Assembly: GCA_020633295.1 (NCBI GenBank)
Contig: JACKDW010000003.1
Span: forward strand, 496,001 to 560,000
Origin: Myxococcales bacterium
GTDB taxonomy: Bacteria > Myxococcota_A > Polyangia > Nannocystales > Nannocystaceae
Reading direction: 5' to 3'
Length of the DNA: 64,000 nt
Shown here: in pieces, positions 27,529-36,205 of the stretch
How the letters are laid out: each line of letters starts with the position of its first letter
How positions within the stretch are numbered: position 1 is the stretch's first letter
Notes under the pieces: generated by a model
What the model was told of the DNA's origin: nothing
Databases searched by the model: none
Seen by the model: only the letters and a program-made list of their open reading frames with translations
Program-made: the position numbers and the translations under genes

Positions 27529-28722
27529 TCACTCGGGCGGTTCGAAGCTGTCGCACGCGAAGTCGATCACGCTGACCGCGTCGACGAAGAACGGCGTGTA
27601 GTCCGACGCGCAGACGCTCCCGATCACGCCGTATTCGAACATGGAGACGAAGCTCTGCAGCCGCGGCGCCGGCACGGCGCCGTCCATCTGCGGATCCACG
27701 TCCGCGGGGCAGAGCCCGTTGGGGAGGTTGCTGTCGCCGACCAGGCCGAGCGTGACGATCGCGCTCGCGTCCCCGCCCTTGCGCGCGACGAGGGCGCTGT
27801 ACCAGTCGGCGGGCCCGCCCGGCGATCCGTTGTCGTTCTCGTCGTCCTCCTCGTCGGTGATGAAGGTCAGCACGAGGATCGCGTCGTCGCGCAGGAAGCC
27901 CTCGTTGCAGGCGCCCGGCGCGACCATCGCGGCGGAGATCGCCTCGCTCGCCGCGAGCATCGGCTTCTCCTTGCCGCTGCCGTAGGTGCCGACGTCGCCT
28001 ACGCACTCGAAGGTCGCCTCGACGTCGGGCTGCGACGACTGCATGTAGCGCAGCCCGCCCGCGAGCCCGCAGTCGTCACCCACCGCGTTGTAGACCCTGC
28101 CGCCGCCGTACACGTAGTCGCACGGCCCGACGGGGAGGTCGTCGCACGCGAAGCCGCTGCAGGTCATGACCGAGCCCTTGCACTTGCTCGCGCAGCACGC
28201 CGGCGCCGGCGTGCAGTTGCAGACATCGCCGTTGCACATGTTGCTCAGCCCCGAGTCCTCACCGTTGTCGGTCGAGACCACCATGATGTGGAAGTCCTGC
28301 GCGGCGAGGGACTGGGTGATCGTGTCGATGAAGCCCGGGAACGACGCGATGACGTTGTCCTGCTCGTCGCTCATCGAGCCCGAGCTGTCGATGACGAACA
28401 GGAAGTCGACCTTCTGGCAGCCGCTCGCGGCGCTCGTCGTCGACGTCCCGGTCGGCTCGTCGCCCACGTCGAATTTCGTGCCGGGCGAGCTCGTCGCGAC
28501 GGTCGCGCTGGCGCCGGTCTCGGTCCCGGTCGCGCTTGTGTCGGTCCCGGTCGCGCCCTCGGTCGCGCCGGCGCTCGCGGAGGTGCCTGCGGTGGTCGCG
28601 TCTGCGGTGGTCGGCGTCGTCTCGCTCCCGGACGCGTCGCTCGGCGCGCCGCAGGCGAGCGGGGTCGCGGTCGCGACGAGCAGCGAGAGCGCGGGCGCGA
28701 GCGCGCGGTGCTGTAACAACAT
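27529..28722 (-). CDS. von Willebrand factor A domain lipoprotein
   Basis: 397 residues. The signal ends in ATATPLACGAPS (lipobox). A Thr/Ser/Ala/Gly-rich spacer to about residue 95 separates it from a VWA domain that starts KVDFLFVIDSSGSMSDEQ, where DSSGS is the MIDAS motif. Later landmarks are IMVVSTDNG and ILVLTFITDEEDDEN (third MIDAS Asp likely). A Cys-rich insertion (MCNGDVCNCTPAPACC ... CSGFACDD) and PVGPCDYVYG loop are characteristic of myxobacterial VWA lipoproteins (recollection). The binding partner is unknown. A TACAAT hexamer lies 5 nt before the ATG, so the transcript is probably leaderless. It ends 81 nt before the CAP gene start on the same strand. Confidence 0.8.
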   Translation of the reverse strand: MLLQHRALAPALSLLVATATPLACGAPSDASGSETTPTTADATTAGTSASAGATEGATGTDTSATGTETGASATVATSSPGTKFDVGDEPTGTSTTSAASGCQKVDFLFVIDSSGSMSDEQDNVIASFPGFIDTITQSLAAQDFHIMVVSTDNGEDSGLSNMCNGDVCNCTPAPACCASKCKGSVMTCSGFACDDLPVGPCDYVYGGGRVYNAVGDDCGLAGGLRYMQSSQPDVEATFECVGDVGTYGSGKEKPMLAASEAISAAMVAPGACNEGFLRDDAILVLTFITDEEDDENDNGSPGGPADWYSALVARKGGDASAIVTLGLVGDSNLPNGLCPADVDPQMDGAVPAPRLQSFVSMFEYGVIGSVCASDYTPFFVDAVSVIDFACDSFEPPE

Positions 28723-28727
28723 GTCCC

Positions 28728-28733
28728 ATTGTA
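28728..28733 (-). promoter_or_regulatory. TACAAT -10-like hexamer before the VWA lipoprotein
   Basis: On the minus strand TACAAT ends 5 nt before the ATG at 28722. Confidence 0.45.
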
Positions 28734-28806
28734 TCAACACGTGTGAACGCGCGCGCTCCTCGTCGCGCGCGCTCCTCGTCGCGCCGCGGCGCGCGACGGC
28801 GCCCGC

Positions 28807-29685
28807 TCAGCGCCCGCGTCGCGTCGGTCCCATGAGGCAGCCGAGGAACAGCCCGAACTGCGGCATCGGGGCCAGCTCGCCCTTACCGACGCTCCAGCCG
28901 ACACGCGTCATCAGGCCGAACAGGCCGAGCAGGCGCCCCACCGGCGCGCGCCCGAACGCGAAGCCGAAGCGCGCCTCGACCTCGACGACGGGCGAGAGAT
29001 CGAGCAGGAACGCCGCGCCCGCGCCGATCGAGAGGTAGCGCCGGGGCGCCGCGTCGCCGCCGACCCGCGTCGCCATCAGGTGGTGACGGTGGGTGAGGCG
29101 GCCGTCGTGGAAGCGATCGGCGAGGCCGGCGGAGCCCGTGACCTGATAGCCGAGCGTCCAGCGGCGGTCCGGTCGCGACGCGGGGAGCACGAAGCCGAGG
29201 TAGAGCGGCAGCTCCTGTGACGGCGCGTAGCTGATGCCGAACGTCACCGCGGGCAGCACCGAGAACGCGACGCGCCCGTTGAGCTCGCGCCCGCCCCAGC
29301 CGTAGCGCTGCGGCTCGCGTCGCGGCTGCGGGGACGCGCTCGGGGCGGGGCGGGGCGTCGCGCTGGGCAGCGGCGCGCCGGTCTCCGGATCGAGCGGCGC
29401 GCCGCCCTGGACCACGGCGGGGCGGGGCGGGGCGGTCGGCTGGGGAGGCGCCGGGGCCACGGTCGGTGGGGACGGCTGTGGCCCCGGCTCGGGCGCTCGC
29501 GTCGGAGCCGCGGACGGCTCCACGGGAGGTTCGGGGGGAGCTTCGAGCTGAAGATCAGGAGGAGGTTCAGGCGGCTGCGCGGGCGCAGAGGCGGGCGGCT
29601 GCGCGGGCGGCTGCGCGGGCGCGAGCTCGAGCGCTTCGGCGCGGGAGAGCCCGAGCCCCAGGAGCGCGCTCGCGAGCGCGCTCAC
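28807..29685 (-). CDS. Exported Pro-rich protein with C-terminal outer-membrane-like domain
   Basis: 292 residues. The start is GTG 29685, which overlaps the upstream gene stop by 4 nt (GTGA) and gives a short signal peptide (MSALASALLGLGLSRAEALE). Residues 25-145 are almost entirely Pro/Ala/Gln/Glu (APAQPPAQPPASAPAQPP), a periplasm-spanning or cell-wall-spanning linker. The last 135 residues alternate hydrophobic and polar residues in beta-strand pattern (GYQVTGSAGLADRF, FLLDLSPVVEVEARFGFAFG), which suggests a small beta-barrel or a conjugal-transfer-like outer-membrane domain. No named family recognised. It is translationally coupled to the MYXO-CTERM-like protein before it. Confidence 0.6.
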   Translation of the reverse strand: MSALASALLGLGLSRAEALELAPAQPPAQPPASAPAQPPEPPPDLQLEAPPEPPVEPSAAPTRAPEPGPQPSPPTVAPAPPQPTAPPRPAVVQGGAPLDPETGAPLPSATPRPAPSASPQPRREPQRYGWGGRELNGRVAFSVLPAVTFGISYAPSQELPLYLGFVLPASRPDRRWTLGYQVTGSAGLADRFHDGRLTHRHHLMATRVGGDAAPRRYLSIGAGAAFLLDLSPVVEVEARFGFAFGRAPVGRLLGLFGLMTRVGWSVGKGELAPMPQFGLFLGCLMGPTRRGR

Positions 29686-30599
29686 GGACGGCGTCCTCGC
29701 GGACGTCGGCGCCCGAGCGCGAGCGCCCCCGCGATCAGCCACAGCGCCAGCCCCGACCCGCCGCGCGTCACGCTGCAGCCAGAGGAGGGGACGTACACGC
29801 ACGAGAGCTCGAACGCGTCGGGGTCGACGACCGTCTCGGAGGCGTCGTCGTCGGCCGCGTAGAACACGAACTCGATCGGCGCCTCGGTGTACTCGATGTG
29901 GAGCTCGCCGTCGTTATTACCTGTCTTATCAATCAGGTAGGTGGTGGACTCGGTGCGGATCTCGAGCAGCGCCCCGGCCTCGGCGAAGAAGTTGCCGAGC
30001 TCGCTCACCGCGGCCCGCTTGCAGTTGTGCTCGTCGTCCGGGTCGAAGATGATCTCGACGCGCGGGGATGGGCGCGGGAGGCCCTGGGCCGCGATCACGT
30101 TGCCGCGCGTGCGCAGCATCACCGGGGTGCCCTCGAACAGCGACGACGCGACGCACTGCACGGCGTAGACCGAGCCGGGCAGCAGCTCCGCGGCGGGGAC
30201 CAGGCGGAGCAGCGCCTGGCGCGTCGTCTGCGTGTTGTACAGGAGGCAGCGCGCGTCGAGCTCGAGCTCGCCCTCGATCGTCACGTCGACGGTGTCGAGC
30301 ACGCTCACGAGCTGACAGCCCTCGCTCGGGGCCGCGGGCGGCTCGTCGCAGGGCACGAAGAACCACGGCCGGGCGTCGACGGGGAGCCCGGGCGTCTCGT
30401 CGATCGACGCGAAGCTGTCCTGACTGCGCTCGTCGAGGCTGAAGCTCACGAAGGGGCCCTCGTCCTCGGGCGCGCGCTCGACGAACAGCGGCGAGGCGGG
30501 CAGCCTGATCCCCGGCGCCCCGCACGGCGCGGTCGCGGCCGCGGCCGCCTTCGGCGCGAGCACCAGGGGCGCGGCGAGCAGCGCGACGAGCCAGCGCAT
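29682..30599 (-). CDS. Secreted protein of unknown function with MYXO-CTERM-like tail
   Basis: 305 residues from ATG 30599. Signal peptide MRWLVALLAAPLVLAPKAAAAATA. Six Cys are spread through the protein (PCGAPG, VPCDEPP, EGCQLVSV, ARCLLYN, VQCVAS, HNCKR). The C-terminus CSVTRGGSGLALWLIAGALALG then RRRPRGRRP is a MYXO-CTERM-like tripartite signal, with Cys, a hydrophobic helix and an Arg cluster. No catalytic motif was recognised. A TACGAT hexamer lies 9 nt before the ATG, and the stop overlaps the next gene by 4 nt, so the two form an operon. Confidence 0.65.
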   Translation of the reverse strand: MRWLVALLAAPLVLAPKAAAAATAPCGAPGIRLPASPLFVERAPEDEGPFVSFSLDERSQDSFASIDETPGLPVDARPWFFVPCDEPPAAPSEGCQLVSVLDTVDVTIEGELELDARCLLYNTQTTRQALLRLVPAAELLPGSVYAVQCVASSLFEGTPVMLRTRGNVIAAQGLPRPSPRVEIIFDPDDEHNCKRAAVSELGNFFAEAGALLEIRTESTTYLIDKTGNNDGELHIEYTEAPIEFVFYAADDDASETVVDPDAFELSCVYVPSSGCSVTRGGSGLALWLIAGALALGRRRPRGRRP

Positions 30600-30608
30600 A
30601 CGCGAACC

Positions 30609-30614
30609 ATCGTA
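30609..30614 (-). promoter_or_regulatory. TACGAT -10-like hexamer before the gene at 30599
   Basis: On the minus strand TACGAT ends 9 nt before ATG 30599. Confidence 0.35.
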
Positions 30615-30710
30615 CGGAGCGCGCGCGTCGACGCCAACCACCGCCTGGGGAGCCCGGCGCCCAGGTACTGTCCTTTGTACCAGGCGGACGCGCCCGCGCG
30701 GCGCCCCGGC

Positions 30711-31538
30711 TCAGCGAGCGTCCGCGCGCCAGCGGTACTCCACGCGCAGCGGCAGGTGATCCGAGGGCTCGTCGCGCGAGGGCATGGGCGTGTCCCGCTC
30801 GAGGCGGGGCAGCGAGCATGGCCTCGGGGACAGCGATTGCGGCGGGATCAGCAGGTAGTCGAGCTTGCGGCGGCGCCCGCCGATGTTGACGGTGTCCCAG
30901 GGTCGCTGCGCGCGGCAGCTCAGCACGAAGCCGCGCATGAGCGCGGCCTCCAGCACGACGCTCTGCGAGAGCGCGTTGAGGTCCCCGGCGATGATCCACG
31001 TCGCGTCGGCGGGGCGCAGCGCGAGCAGCTCGAGCAGCTGCAGGCGGCCGAGGTGCTCGGCCTCGGGGACCTCGCGCCCCTGCCAGCGCAGGTGGGTGCA
31101 CGCGATCGTCAGCGCGCGGCCCGAGACGAGGTCCTCGCAGTCGACGATCAGCGCGAGCTGATCATCCCCGCGCTCGCGGGCCTCGTAGTGCAGCGCCCGG
31201 GAGCTGCGGACGCGGAAGCGCGCGCGCCGGACCAGCACGGAGGCGCCGTCGGGTCGCCCGCGCTTGCCCTCGTAGAGCGCGACGTAGGCGTCACCGAGGC
31301 GCTCGGCGATCGCGGCGTGGGCGTCGGGCTCGACCTCTTGCAAGCACAGGATGTCCGCGTCGAGGTCGGCGATCCGGTCGAGCAGTCGCCGCCGGCGCGC
31401 GCCCGCCTCGAGGGCGTGTTCGGGTGATCTGGGGTAGCGGTCGCGCCGGACGTAGGCCTGCGCGAGCACGTTGTAGGTGACCACCGAGAAGCCGGCGTGC
31501 TCGCCGTGCTCCCCGTCGGTGCGTTGGTTCATCGTCAT
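30711..31538 (-). CDS. Endonuclease/exonuclease/phosphatase (EEP) family hydrolase
   Basis: 275 residues. The fold is read from VVTYNVLAQAYV (Asn at the start of the EEP core), ADILCLQEVEPD (metal-binding Glu), IACTHLRW, IIAGDLNAL (GDLN catalytic loop) and PSDHLPLRVEY (catalytic Asp-His). YNVLAQAY is most like the CCR4/nocturnin branch of the family, which removes poly(A) or 2'-phosphates in eukaryotes; the substrate in this bacterium is unknown. There is no signal peptide, so it is cytoplasmic. It has two possible start codons (ATG 31538 and ATG 31532); a TACTAC element lies 4 or 10 nt upstream. Confidence 0.85.
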   Translation of the reverse strand: MTMNQRTDGEHGEHAGFSVVTYNVLAQAYVRRDRYPRSPEHALEAGARRRRLLDRIADLDADILCLQEVEPDAHAAIAERLGDAYVALYEGKRGRPDGASVLVRRARFRVRSSRALHYEARERGDDQLALIVDCEDLVSGRALTIACTHLRWQGREVPEAEHLGRLQLLELLALRPADATWIIAGDLNALSQSVVLEAALMRGFVLSCRAQRPWDTVNIGGRRRKLDYLLIPPQSLSPRPCSLPRLERDTPMPSRDEPSDHLPLRVEYRWRADAR

Positions 31539-31671
31539 GCTCGTAGTAAACGGTCGGTCGCCGGCCGAGGACAGGACAGGATCTCGGACAGGCGCGCCCG
31601 CGCGCGTCGCTCCAGCGGAGTCGCGTTCGGACCGTCTCGCGCGCGCTGGGCGTGCGCGCGCGCGACGTCGG

Positions 31672-32931
31672 TCAGGCGAACCCGACGCTCTCCAGGCTCG
31701 ACGCGGGGATCGGCTTGATCGCCTGCAGCACCCACTCGCGGTCGACCGGGTAGCTCGTGTACTCCCGCCGGCTGGGGCTCCACACGATCACGCGGCCGCG
31801 GCGGAAGTCGAAGCTCGCGAGCAGGTCGGCGGAGATCGGGTGCGTGTTCTGGACCCACTCGGGATCGTCGAGCGGCTCGCCCTCGATCAGCGGGCAGGCG
31901 GTGAAGTCGATCTCGTGCGTGGGGTTGAGCGCGGCGTCGAGCCGCAGCACGCGGCCGCCGCCCGTGTCGGTCAAGACGTAGCCGTCTTCGAAGGGGAACA
32001 CGCTGTGCGGGCACACGAGGTCGCTCGCGATCATCGTCGCGGCGCCGGTCTCGCGATCGACCGAGACGGCCTCGCCGGTCTGCCAGAAGGTCATGAGCAC
32101 GCGCGAGCCGTCCGCCGAGTAGTAGGCGGAGTTGATGAGCTTGAAGCGCTGCCACACGAGCAGGCCCAGGCGCGCGGGCGCGTCGACCAGGTCGACCTCG
32201 TGCAGCCACACCTCGCCCGCGCCGGGGCGCTCGCGGGCCTCGACTCGCGCGTTGGCTGTCTCAAAGTCCAGGCGCTCGACGTGCGCGTCGGCGGGCAGCG
32301 GCGGCGGCGGGTCACCCCGGTCCATCAGCGTGATCCCGTGCTCGTTCGTGTGCATCCCGTGCCGCCACGGGCACCACTCCCACGTCGCCTCACCGGAGGG
32401 CAGGTGCAGCTCGATCACGCGGTCGAGCCCGGTCACCGCGATGAGCGCGCGCTCCGGATCGCGGGGGTGCAGCTGCATCGTGTGCACGTTGAACAGGCCC
32501 ATCGCGCGCCCGCGGGAGCGCGCGGTCGTCAGCGTGCGCCGCAGCTCGCCGCTCGCGAGGTCGACGACGCGCACGCGCGTGTCGTCGTGCAGCGCGAACA
32601 GCCCCAGCGCGCCGTGGCTCGTGAAGTCGTAGGGCTCGAGGCCGGTGAGGTTGAGCCGGTGCGAGTCGTCGCCCTCGAGCAGCGCGCCGAGCCGCCCGAA
32701 GCGGATGAAGCCGTCGAGCGAGCGCCGCATCTCGCGGAACACGCCGCCGGCCTGGATCGTGTCGCGCTGCCGTCGATAGCGGGCGCGTCGGTAGCTCCCG
32801 CCCTCCTCGGCCTTGGCGATCAGCACGATCGGGAGCTCGCGCCCCAGGTCGCGGACCTCGCGAAATGACGCCCGGAGGCTCAGCTTGATCGGGGCTCCGT
32901 GGACGTGGGGATCGTGAACGGCGGTGCTCAT
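31672..32931 (-). CDS. Cytoplasmic beta-propeller-like protein coupled to the MurE-like ligase
   Basis: 419 residues. The start ATG 32931 overlaps the Mur-ligase stop by 4 nt (ATGA). The sequence has propeller-like turns such as VRVVDLASGELRRTL, VIELHLPSGEATWEW, AVSVDRETGAAT and GRVLRLDAALNPTHEIDF, and conserved-looking His/Trp segments (MQLHPRDP, PWRHGMHTNEHG). This is reminiscent of arylsulfotransferase-like or lactonase-like propellers, but no catalytic motif could be verified. There is no signal peptide. The tight coupling to a MurE-like ligase suggests a joint pathway that may not be standard peptidoglycan synthesis. Confidence 0.6.
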   Translation of the reverse strand: MSTAVHDPHVHGAPIKLSLRASFREVRDLGRELPIVLIAKAEEGGSYRRARYRRQRDTIQAGGVFREMRRSLDGFIRFGRLGALLEGDDSHRLNLTGLEPYDFTSHGALGLFALHDDTRVRVVDLASGELRRTLTTARSRGRAMGLFNVHTMQLHPRDPERALIAVTGLDRVIELHLPSGEATWEWCPWRHGMHTNEHGITLMDRGDPPPPLPADAHVERLDFETANARVEARERPGAGEVWLHEVDLVDAPARLGLLVWQRFKLINSAYYSADGSRVLMTFWQTGEAVSVDRETGAATMIASDLVCPHSVFPFEDGYVLTDTGGGRVLRLDAALNPTHEIDFTACPLIEGEPLDDPEWVQNTHPISADLLASFDFRRGRVIVWSPSRREYTSYPVDREWVLQAIKPIPASSLESVGFA

Positions 32932-34412
32932 CGTGTGCTCCTCAGCGCGTGGGCGATCTCGTCGTGATCCGAGAAGGGGATCCGCCGTCGCCCGATCTGT
33001 TGGTACGTCTCGTGCCCCTTGCCGGCGAACACGACGGTGTCGCCCGGGGCGGCGTGCCTCAGCGTCCACGCGATCGCGGCCGACCGGTCCAGCTCCACGT
33101 GGGTGGGCGCGCGGCGCATCCCGGCGCGGATGGCCTCGACGATCGTCGCCGCCGACTCGCTGCGCGGGTTGTCCGAGGTGAGCACGACCTCGTCCGCGAG
33201 CTCGCTGGCGACCTCGCCCATCGGGCCGCGCTTGCCCTGGTCTCGATCGCCTCCGCAGCCGAACAGCACCCACAGCCGCCCCGACGTCAGCGGACGCATC
33301 GCGCCGAGCACGGTGCGCAGCCCGTTCGGCGTGTGCGCGTAGTCGACGACCAGCGCGAGCCCGCGGTCGTTGGCGATCGTCTGCGTGCGCCCGGCGGGGC
33401 CCCGCGCGTGGGCGACCGCGTCGCAGGCCGCGTCGAGCGGTACATCCAGCGAGAGCAGCACGCCGATCGCGGCCGCCGCGTTCTGGGCGTTGTATCGCCC
33501 CGGGAGTCGGCACCGCAGCGCCGCGCGCCCGACCGGCGTGTGGAGCTCGGCCGCGCAGCCCTCGAGCGTGTAGCGCGGGTCGACGACGCGGAGATCGGCG
33601 TCTGGCGCGAAGCCGTACGTCCAGCGATCCGCGGGCGCGCGCATCGACGTCCACGCCGGCGCGTCGGCGCACAGCAGCGCGCGCGGCCAGCCGCCGCGCG
33701 GCCGCAGCAGCTCGTCGAACAGCCGCGCCTTCGCGGCGGCGTAGACCTCCATCGTCCCGTGCACGTCGAGGTGGTCGCGCGTGAGGTTGGTGAACACGCC
33801 CATGTGAAACGGCACCGCGTCGACCCTGCGCGAGCGCAGCGCGAAGCTGCCGATCTCCATCACCGCGACGTCACACGACGCGCGCAGCATGCTCGAGAAC
33901 AGCGCGTGCAGCTCCGGCGGCTCCGGGACCGTGCGGCTGAGCGGGTGGGGCGCGCCCGCCAGGAACGCGCCGAGCGTGCCGGTGCGGGCGACTCGCCGCC
34001 CGAGCCGGGTCAGCGCCGCGTCGATCAGCGTCGTCGTCGTGGTCTTCCCGTCGGTCCCCGTGACCCCGATGATCGGGAGGCGCTCGGCCGGGCGCCCCGC
34101 GAGCTCGGCCGCGAGGGTCGAGAGCGCGAGGTTGGCGTCGGCGACCCGGAGCACCGGCGCCCCGCTGGCGGCGACGCCGGGACGGTCGACGAGGAGCGCG
34201 GCCGCGGGTGTCTTCGCGGCCAGCAGCGCGGGCTCGTGATCGGCGTACCACTCATGCGCGCCGACGCCGATCACGTCGGGCGCGAGCGCGTCGGCGCGAT
34301 GGGTCACGGCGCGGATCGACCGCGTCGCCAGGTGCGCGGGCGCGCGGACGCCCACGCACGAGAGGAGCGCGCCGAGCGGGCGCGCAGCGTCGGCGCGCTC
34401 AGGCGACGTCAT
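32928..34412 (-). CDS. murE: MurE-like Mur ligase (UDP-MurNAc-tripeptide synthetase family), outside a dcw cluster
   Basis: 494 residues from ATG 34412, which has GGGAGAGG 4 nt upstream. The P-loop reads GVTGTDGKTTTTT, the central Mur-ligase motif FTNLTRDHLDVHGTME, the Asn/Arg region YNAQNAAAA and the C-terminal DYAHTPNGLRTVL, and GCGGDRDQGKRGPMG is present. TSDNPRSE contains DNPR, which in MurE binds meso-diaminopimelate, so an amino-acid substrate of that type is likely. No mraY, murF or ftsW is nearby, so this is probably a paralogue or a relocated copy. The gene symbol is by homology to the family, not proven. It is transcribed divergently from the operon at 34719. Confidence 0.8.
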   Translation of the reverse strand: MTSPERADAARPLGALLSCVGVRAPAHLATRSIRAVTHRADALAPDVIGVGAHEWYADHEPALLAAKTPAAALLVDRPGVAASGAPVLRVADANLALSTLAAELAGRPAERLPIIGVTGTDGKTTTTTLIDAALTRLGRRVARTGTLGAFLAGAPHPLSRTVPEPPELHALFSSMLRASCDVAVMEIGSFALRSRRVDAVPFHMGVFTNLTRDHLDVHGTMEVYAAAKARLFDELLRPRGGWPRALLCADAPAWTSMRAPADRWTYGFAPDADLRVVDPRYTLEGCAAELHTPVGRAALRCRLPGRYNAQNAAAAIGVLLSLDVPLDAACDAVAHARGPAGRTQTIANDRGLALVVDYAHTPNGLRTVLGAMRPLTSGRLWVLFGCGGDRDQGKRGPMGEVASELADEVVLTSDNPRSESAATIVEAIRAGMRRAPTHVELDRSAAIAWTLRHAAPGDTVVFAGKGHETYQQIGRRRIPFSDHDEIAHALRSTR

Positions 34413-34718
34413 CGCCTCTCCCGGGTGTCGCAACAAGGCATCGCCGCCTCCGTCGCGCGATCGCATCCAACCGTCGTGCCGATCAAGCGCGCCTCTTATA
34501 GGTCACGCCGCGCGCGGGTGGCAATCGTCGGTCGAGGCGCGTGCACATACAAATTCGCGCGCGCGCTCGCGAGCGCACTTTCGACCAGCTTCGATCTCCG
34601 CGTACTCTCGCGCGTCACGACGTCATCGCGATTTGTGACCAGCTCGACGCGCCTGTTCGGGTACTATCTTTCGTCGTCGCGTTCGTCGACACATTCGTCC
34701 TCGTGTAGGTGCATCGAG
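34413..34718. other. Divergent promoter region between the MurE-like gene and the SGNH operon
   Basis: These 306 nt contain no supported gene and are less GC-rich than the rest. TACTAT at 34662-34667 and TTGTGA at 34633 are possible promoter elements for the plus-strand operon, giving a leader of roughly 45-50 nt. The repeated TCGTCG/TCGTCC tract at 34671-34705 is part of that leader. Confidence 0.4.
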
Positions 34719-35384
34719 ATGCCGCCACGATTTCTCGCCCTCGGTGACTCGTACACCATCGGGGAGGCCGTCGACGCGGCCGCTCGCTGGCCTTCGCGGA
34801 TCTGCGCCCGCCTCCTGCTCGAGCGCGCGATAGGCCCCGTTCGGCCCGAGATTATCGCCATGACCGGGTGGAGCGTGCTCGAGCTCAATCACGCGATCGA
34901 CCTCGCGCGGCCGGCGGGCGCCTGGGACGTCGTCAGCCTATTAATCGGGGTCAATGATCAATATCGCGGCGGGTCCGCGCGCGCGTACGGGCCGGCGTTT
35001 CGCGCGACGCTGCGGCGCGCCGCCGAGCTCGCGGGCGGGTCCGCCTCGCGCGTCATGGTGCTCTCCATCCCGGACTACGGCTACGCGCCGCACGGCGCGG
35101 CGCGGCGCGTGATGATCAGCGCGGCGCTCGACGCCTTCAACGCCGAGAGCCGCGCGGCCGCGCGCGAGCTCGGGGCGCGCTACGTCGACATCACCGAGTG
35201 CTCGCGACAGGCGCGCGCCGACTGGATCGCGCCCGATCAGCTGCACCCCTCCGCCGCGCAGCACGAGGCGTGGGCGGGGTTGATCTACCCGGTGTTCGAC
35301 GCGATCGTGCGTCAGCGCCCGACCGCGCGCGCGTCGGCGCTGGCGTCGGCGCGTCACCACGGCGACCGCAGGAGCACTCGTTGA
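34719..35384 (+). CDS. SGNH/GDSL hydrolase
   Basis: 221 residues. Block I is FLALGDSYTIGE (nucleophile Ser in GDS), block III is SLLIGVNDQYRG (GxND oxyanion Asn) and block V is PDQLHPSAAQ (Asp-x-x-His). The fold is therefore an SGNH hydrolase of the lysophospholipase L1/arylesterase type. No signal peptide is visible. The last residues are basic and Ala/Arg-rich. The TGA stop overlaps the next gene TTG start (TTGA), so it is the first gene of the seven-gene operon. The ester or amide it cleaves is not evident; a role in opening an ester or amide substrate before ring cleavage is speculative. Confidence 0.85.
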   Translation: MPPRFLALGDSYTIGEAVDAAARWPSRICARLLLERAIGPVRPEIIAMTGWSVLELNHAIDLARPAGAWDVVSLLIGVNDQYRGGSARAYGPAFRATLRRAAELAGGSASRVMVLSIPDYGYAPHGAARRVMISAALDAFNAESRAAARELGARYVDITECSRQARADWIAPDQLHPSAAQHEAWAGLIYPVFDAIVRQRPTARASALASARHHGDRRSTR

Positions 35385-36178
35385 CACACTCGACCTCATC
35401 GCTTGATCTCACCGGCCGCGTCGCGCTCGTGTTCGGGGCGTCGCGCGGGATCGGCCGCGCCACCGCGCGCCTGCTCGCGCGTCGCGGCGCGCTCGTGCAC
35501 GTGCTCGCGCGCCGCCGCGCGCCGCTGGAGCAGCTCGCGCGCGAGCTCGCCGACGAGGGCGGCCTCGTCCGCGCCCACGCCGTCGATCTCGACGAGCTCG
35601 ACGACGTGCGCCGCGTCCTCGAGTCGCTGCTGCGCGAGACCCCGGCGCACATCGTCGTGCACAACACCGGCGGCCCCAAGGGAGGCGCGCTCGTCCACGC
35701 GGAGCTCGCCGAGCTGCAGGCCGCGCTCGCGCGCCACCTGTTCTCCGCGCACACGATCCTCCGCGCCGTGCTGCCCTCCATGCGCGACGCCGGCTACGGC
35801 CGCTGGATCAACGTGCTCTCGACCTCGGTCCGCGAGCCCATCCCCAACCTCGGGGTCAGCAACATCGCGCGCGCCGCGATGGCCTCGTGGACCAAGACGC
35901 TCGCCGGCGAGCTCCCGCCCGGGGTCACGATCAACAGCGTGCTGCCCGGCTTCACCGACACCGATCGGCTCCGCGAGCTCGCGGCGGCCCGCGCGGCGCA
36001 GAGCGGCGCGACCGTCGAGGACGTGCGCGCGCAGTGGGTCGCGCAGGTGCCGGAGGGGCGCCTCGCCCGGCCCGAGGAGACCGCCGAGGCCATCGCGTTC
36101 TTGGCCGCGCCCGCAGCCGCCTACATCCGGGGTCACAGCCTCCCGGTCGACGGCGGCCGGCTGCGCTCGATCAGCTGA
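35381..36178 (+). CDS. Divergent SDR-family oxidoreductase (catalytic Tyr absent)
   Basis: 265 residues from TTG 35381, which overlaps the SGNH stop by 4 nt and has GCAGGAG 7 nt upstream. The Rossmann motif reads VFGASRGIGRAT. The standard Tyr-x-x-x-Lys is missing: the position reads LGVSNIARAAMASW, with Ser/Arg in place of Tyr/Lys, though the motif SNxxR and KTLAGEL and SVLPGFTDTDRL are those of the cd05344-type subgroup that lacks a perfect tetrad (recollection). It may bind NAD(P)H without being a classical reductase. Its position points to a step in the aminophenol-like pathway. Confidence 0.8.
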   Translation: MTHSTSSLDLTGRVALVFGASRGIGRATARLLARRGALVHVLARRRAPLEQLARELADEGGLVRAHAVDLDELDDVRRVLESLLRETPAHIVVHNTGGPKGGALVHAELAELQAALARHLFSAHTILRAVLPSMRDAGYGRWINVLSTSVREPIPNLGVSNIARAAMASWTKTLAGELPPGVTINSVLPGFTDTDRLRELAAARAAQSGATVEDVRAQWVAQVPEGRLARPEETAEAIAFLAAPAAAYIRGHSLPVDGGRLRSIS

Positions 36179-36205
36179 GGCGACCCGACCCGCGAGGACC
36201 GCGTG

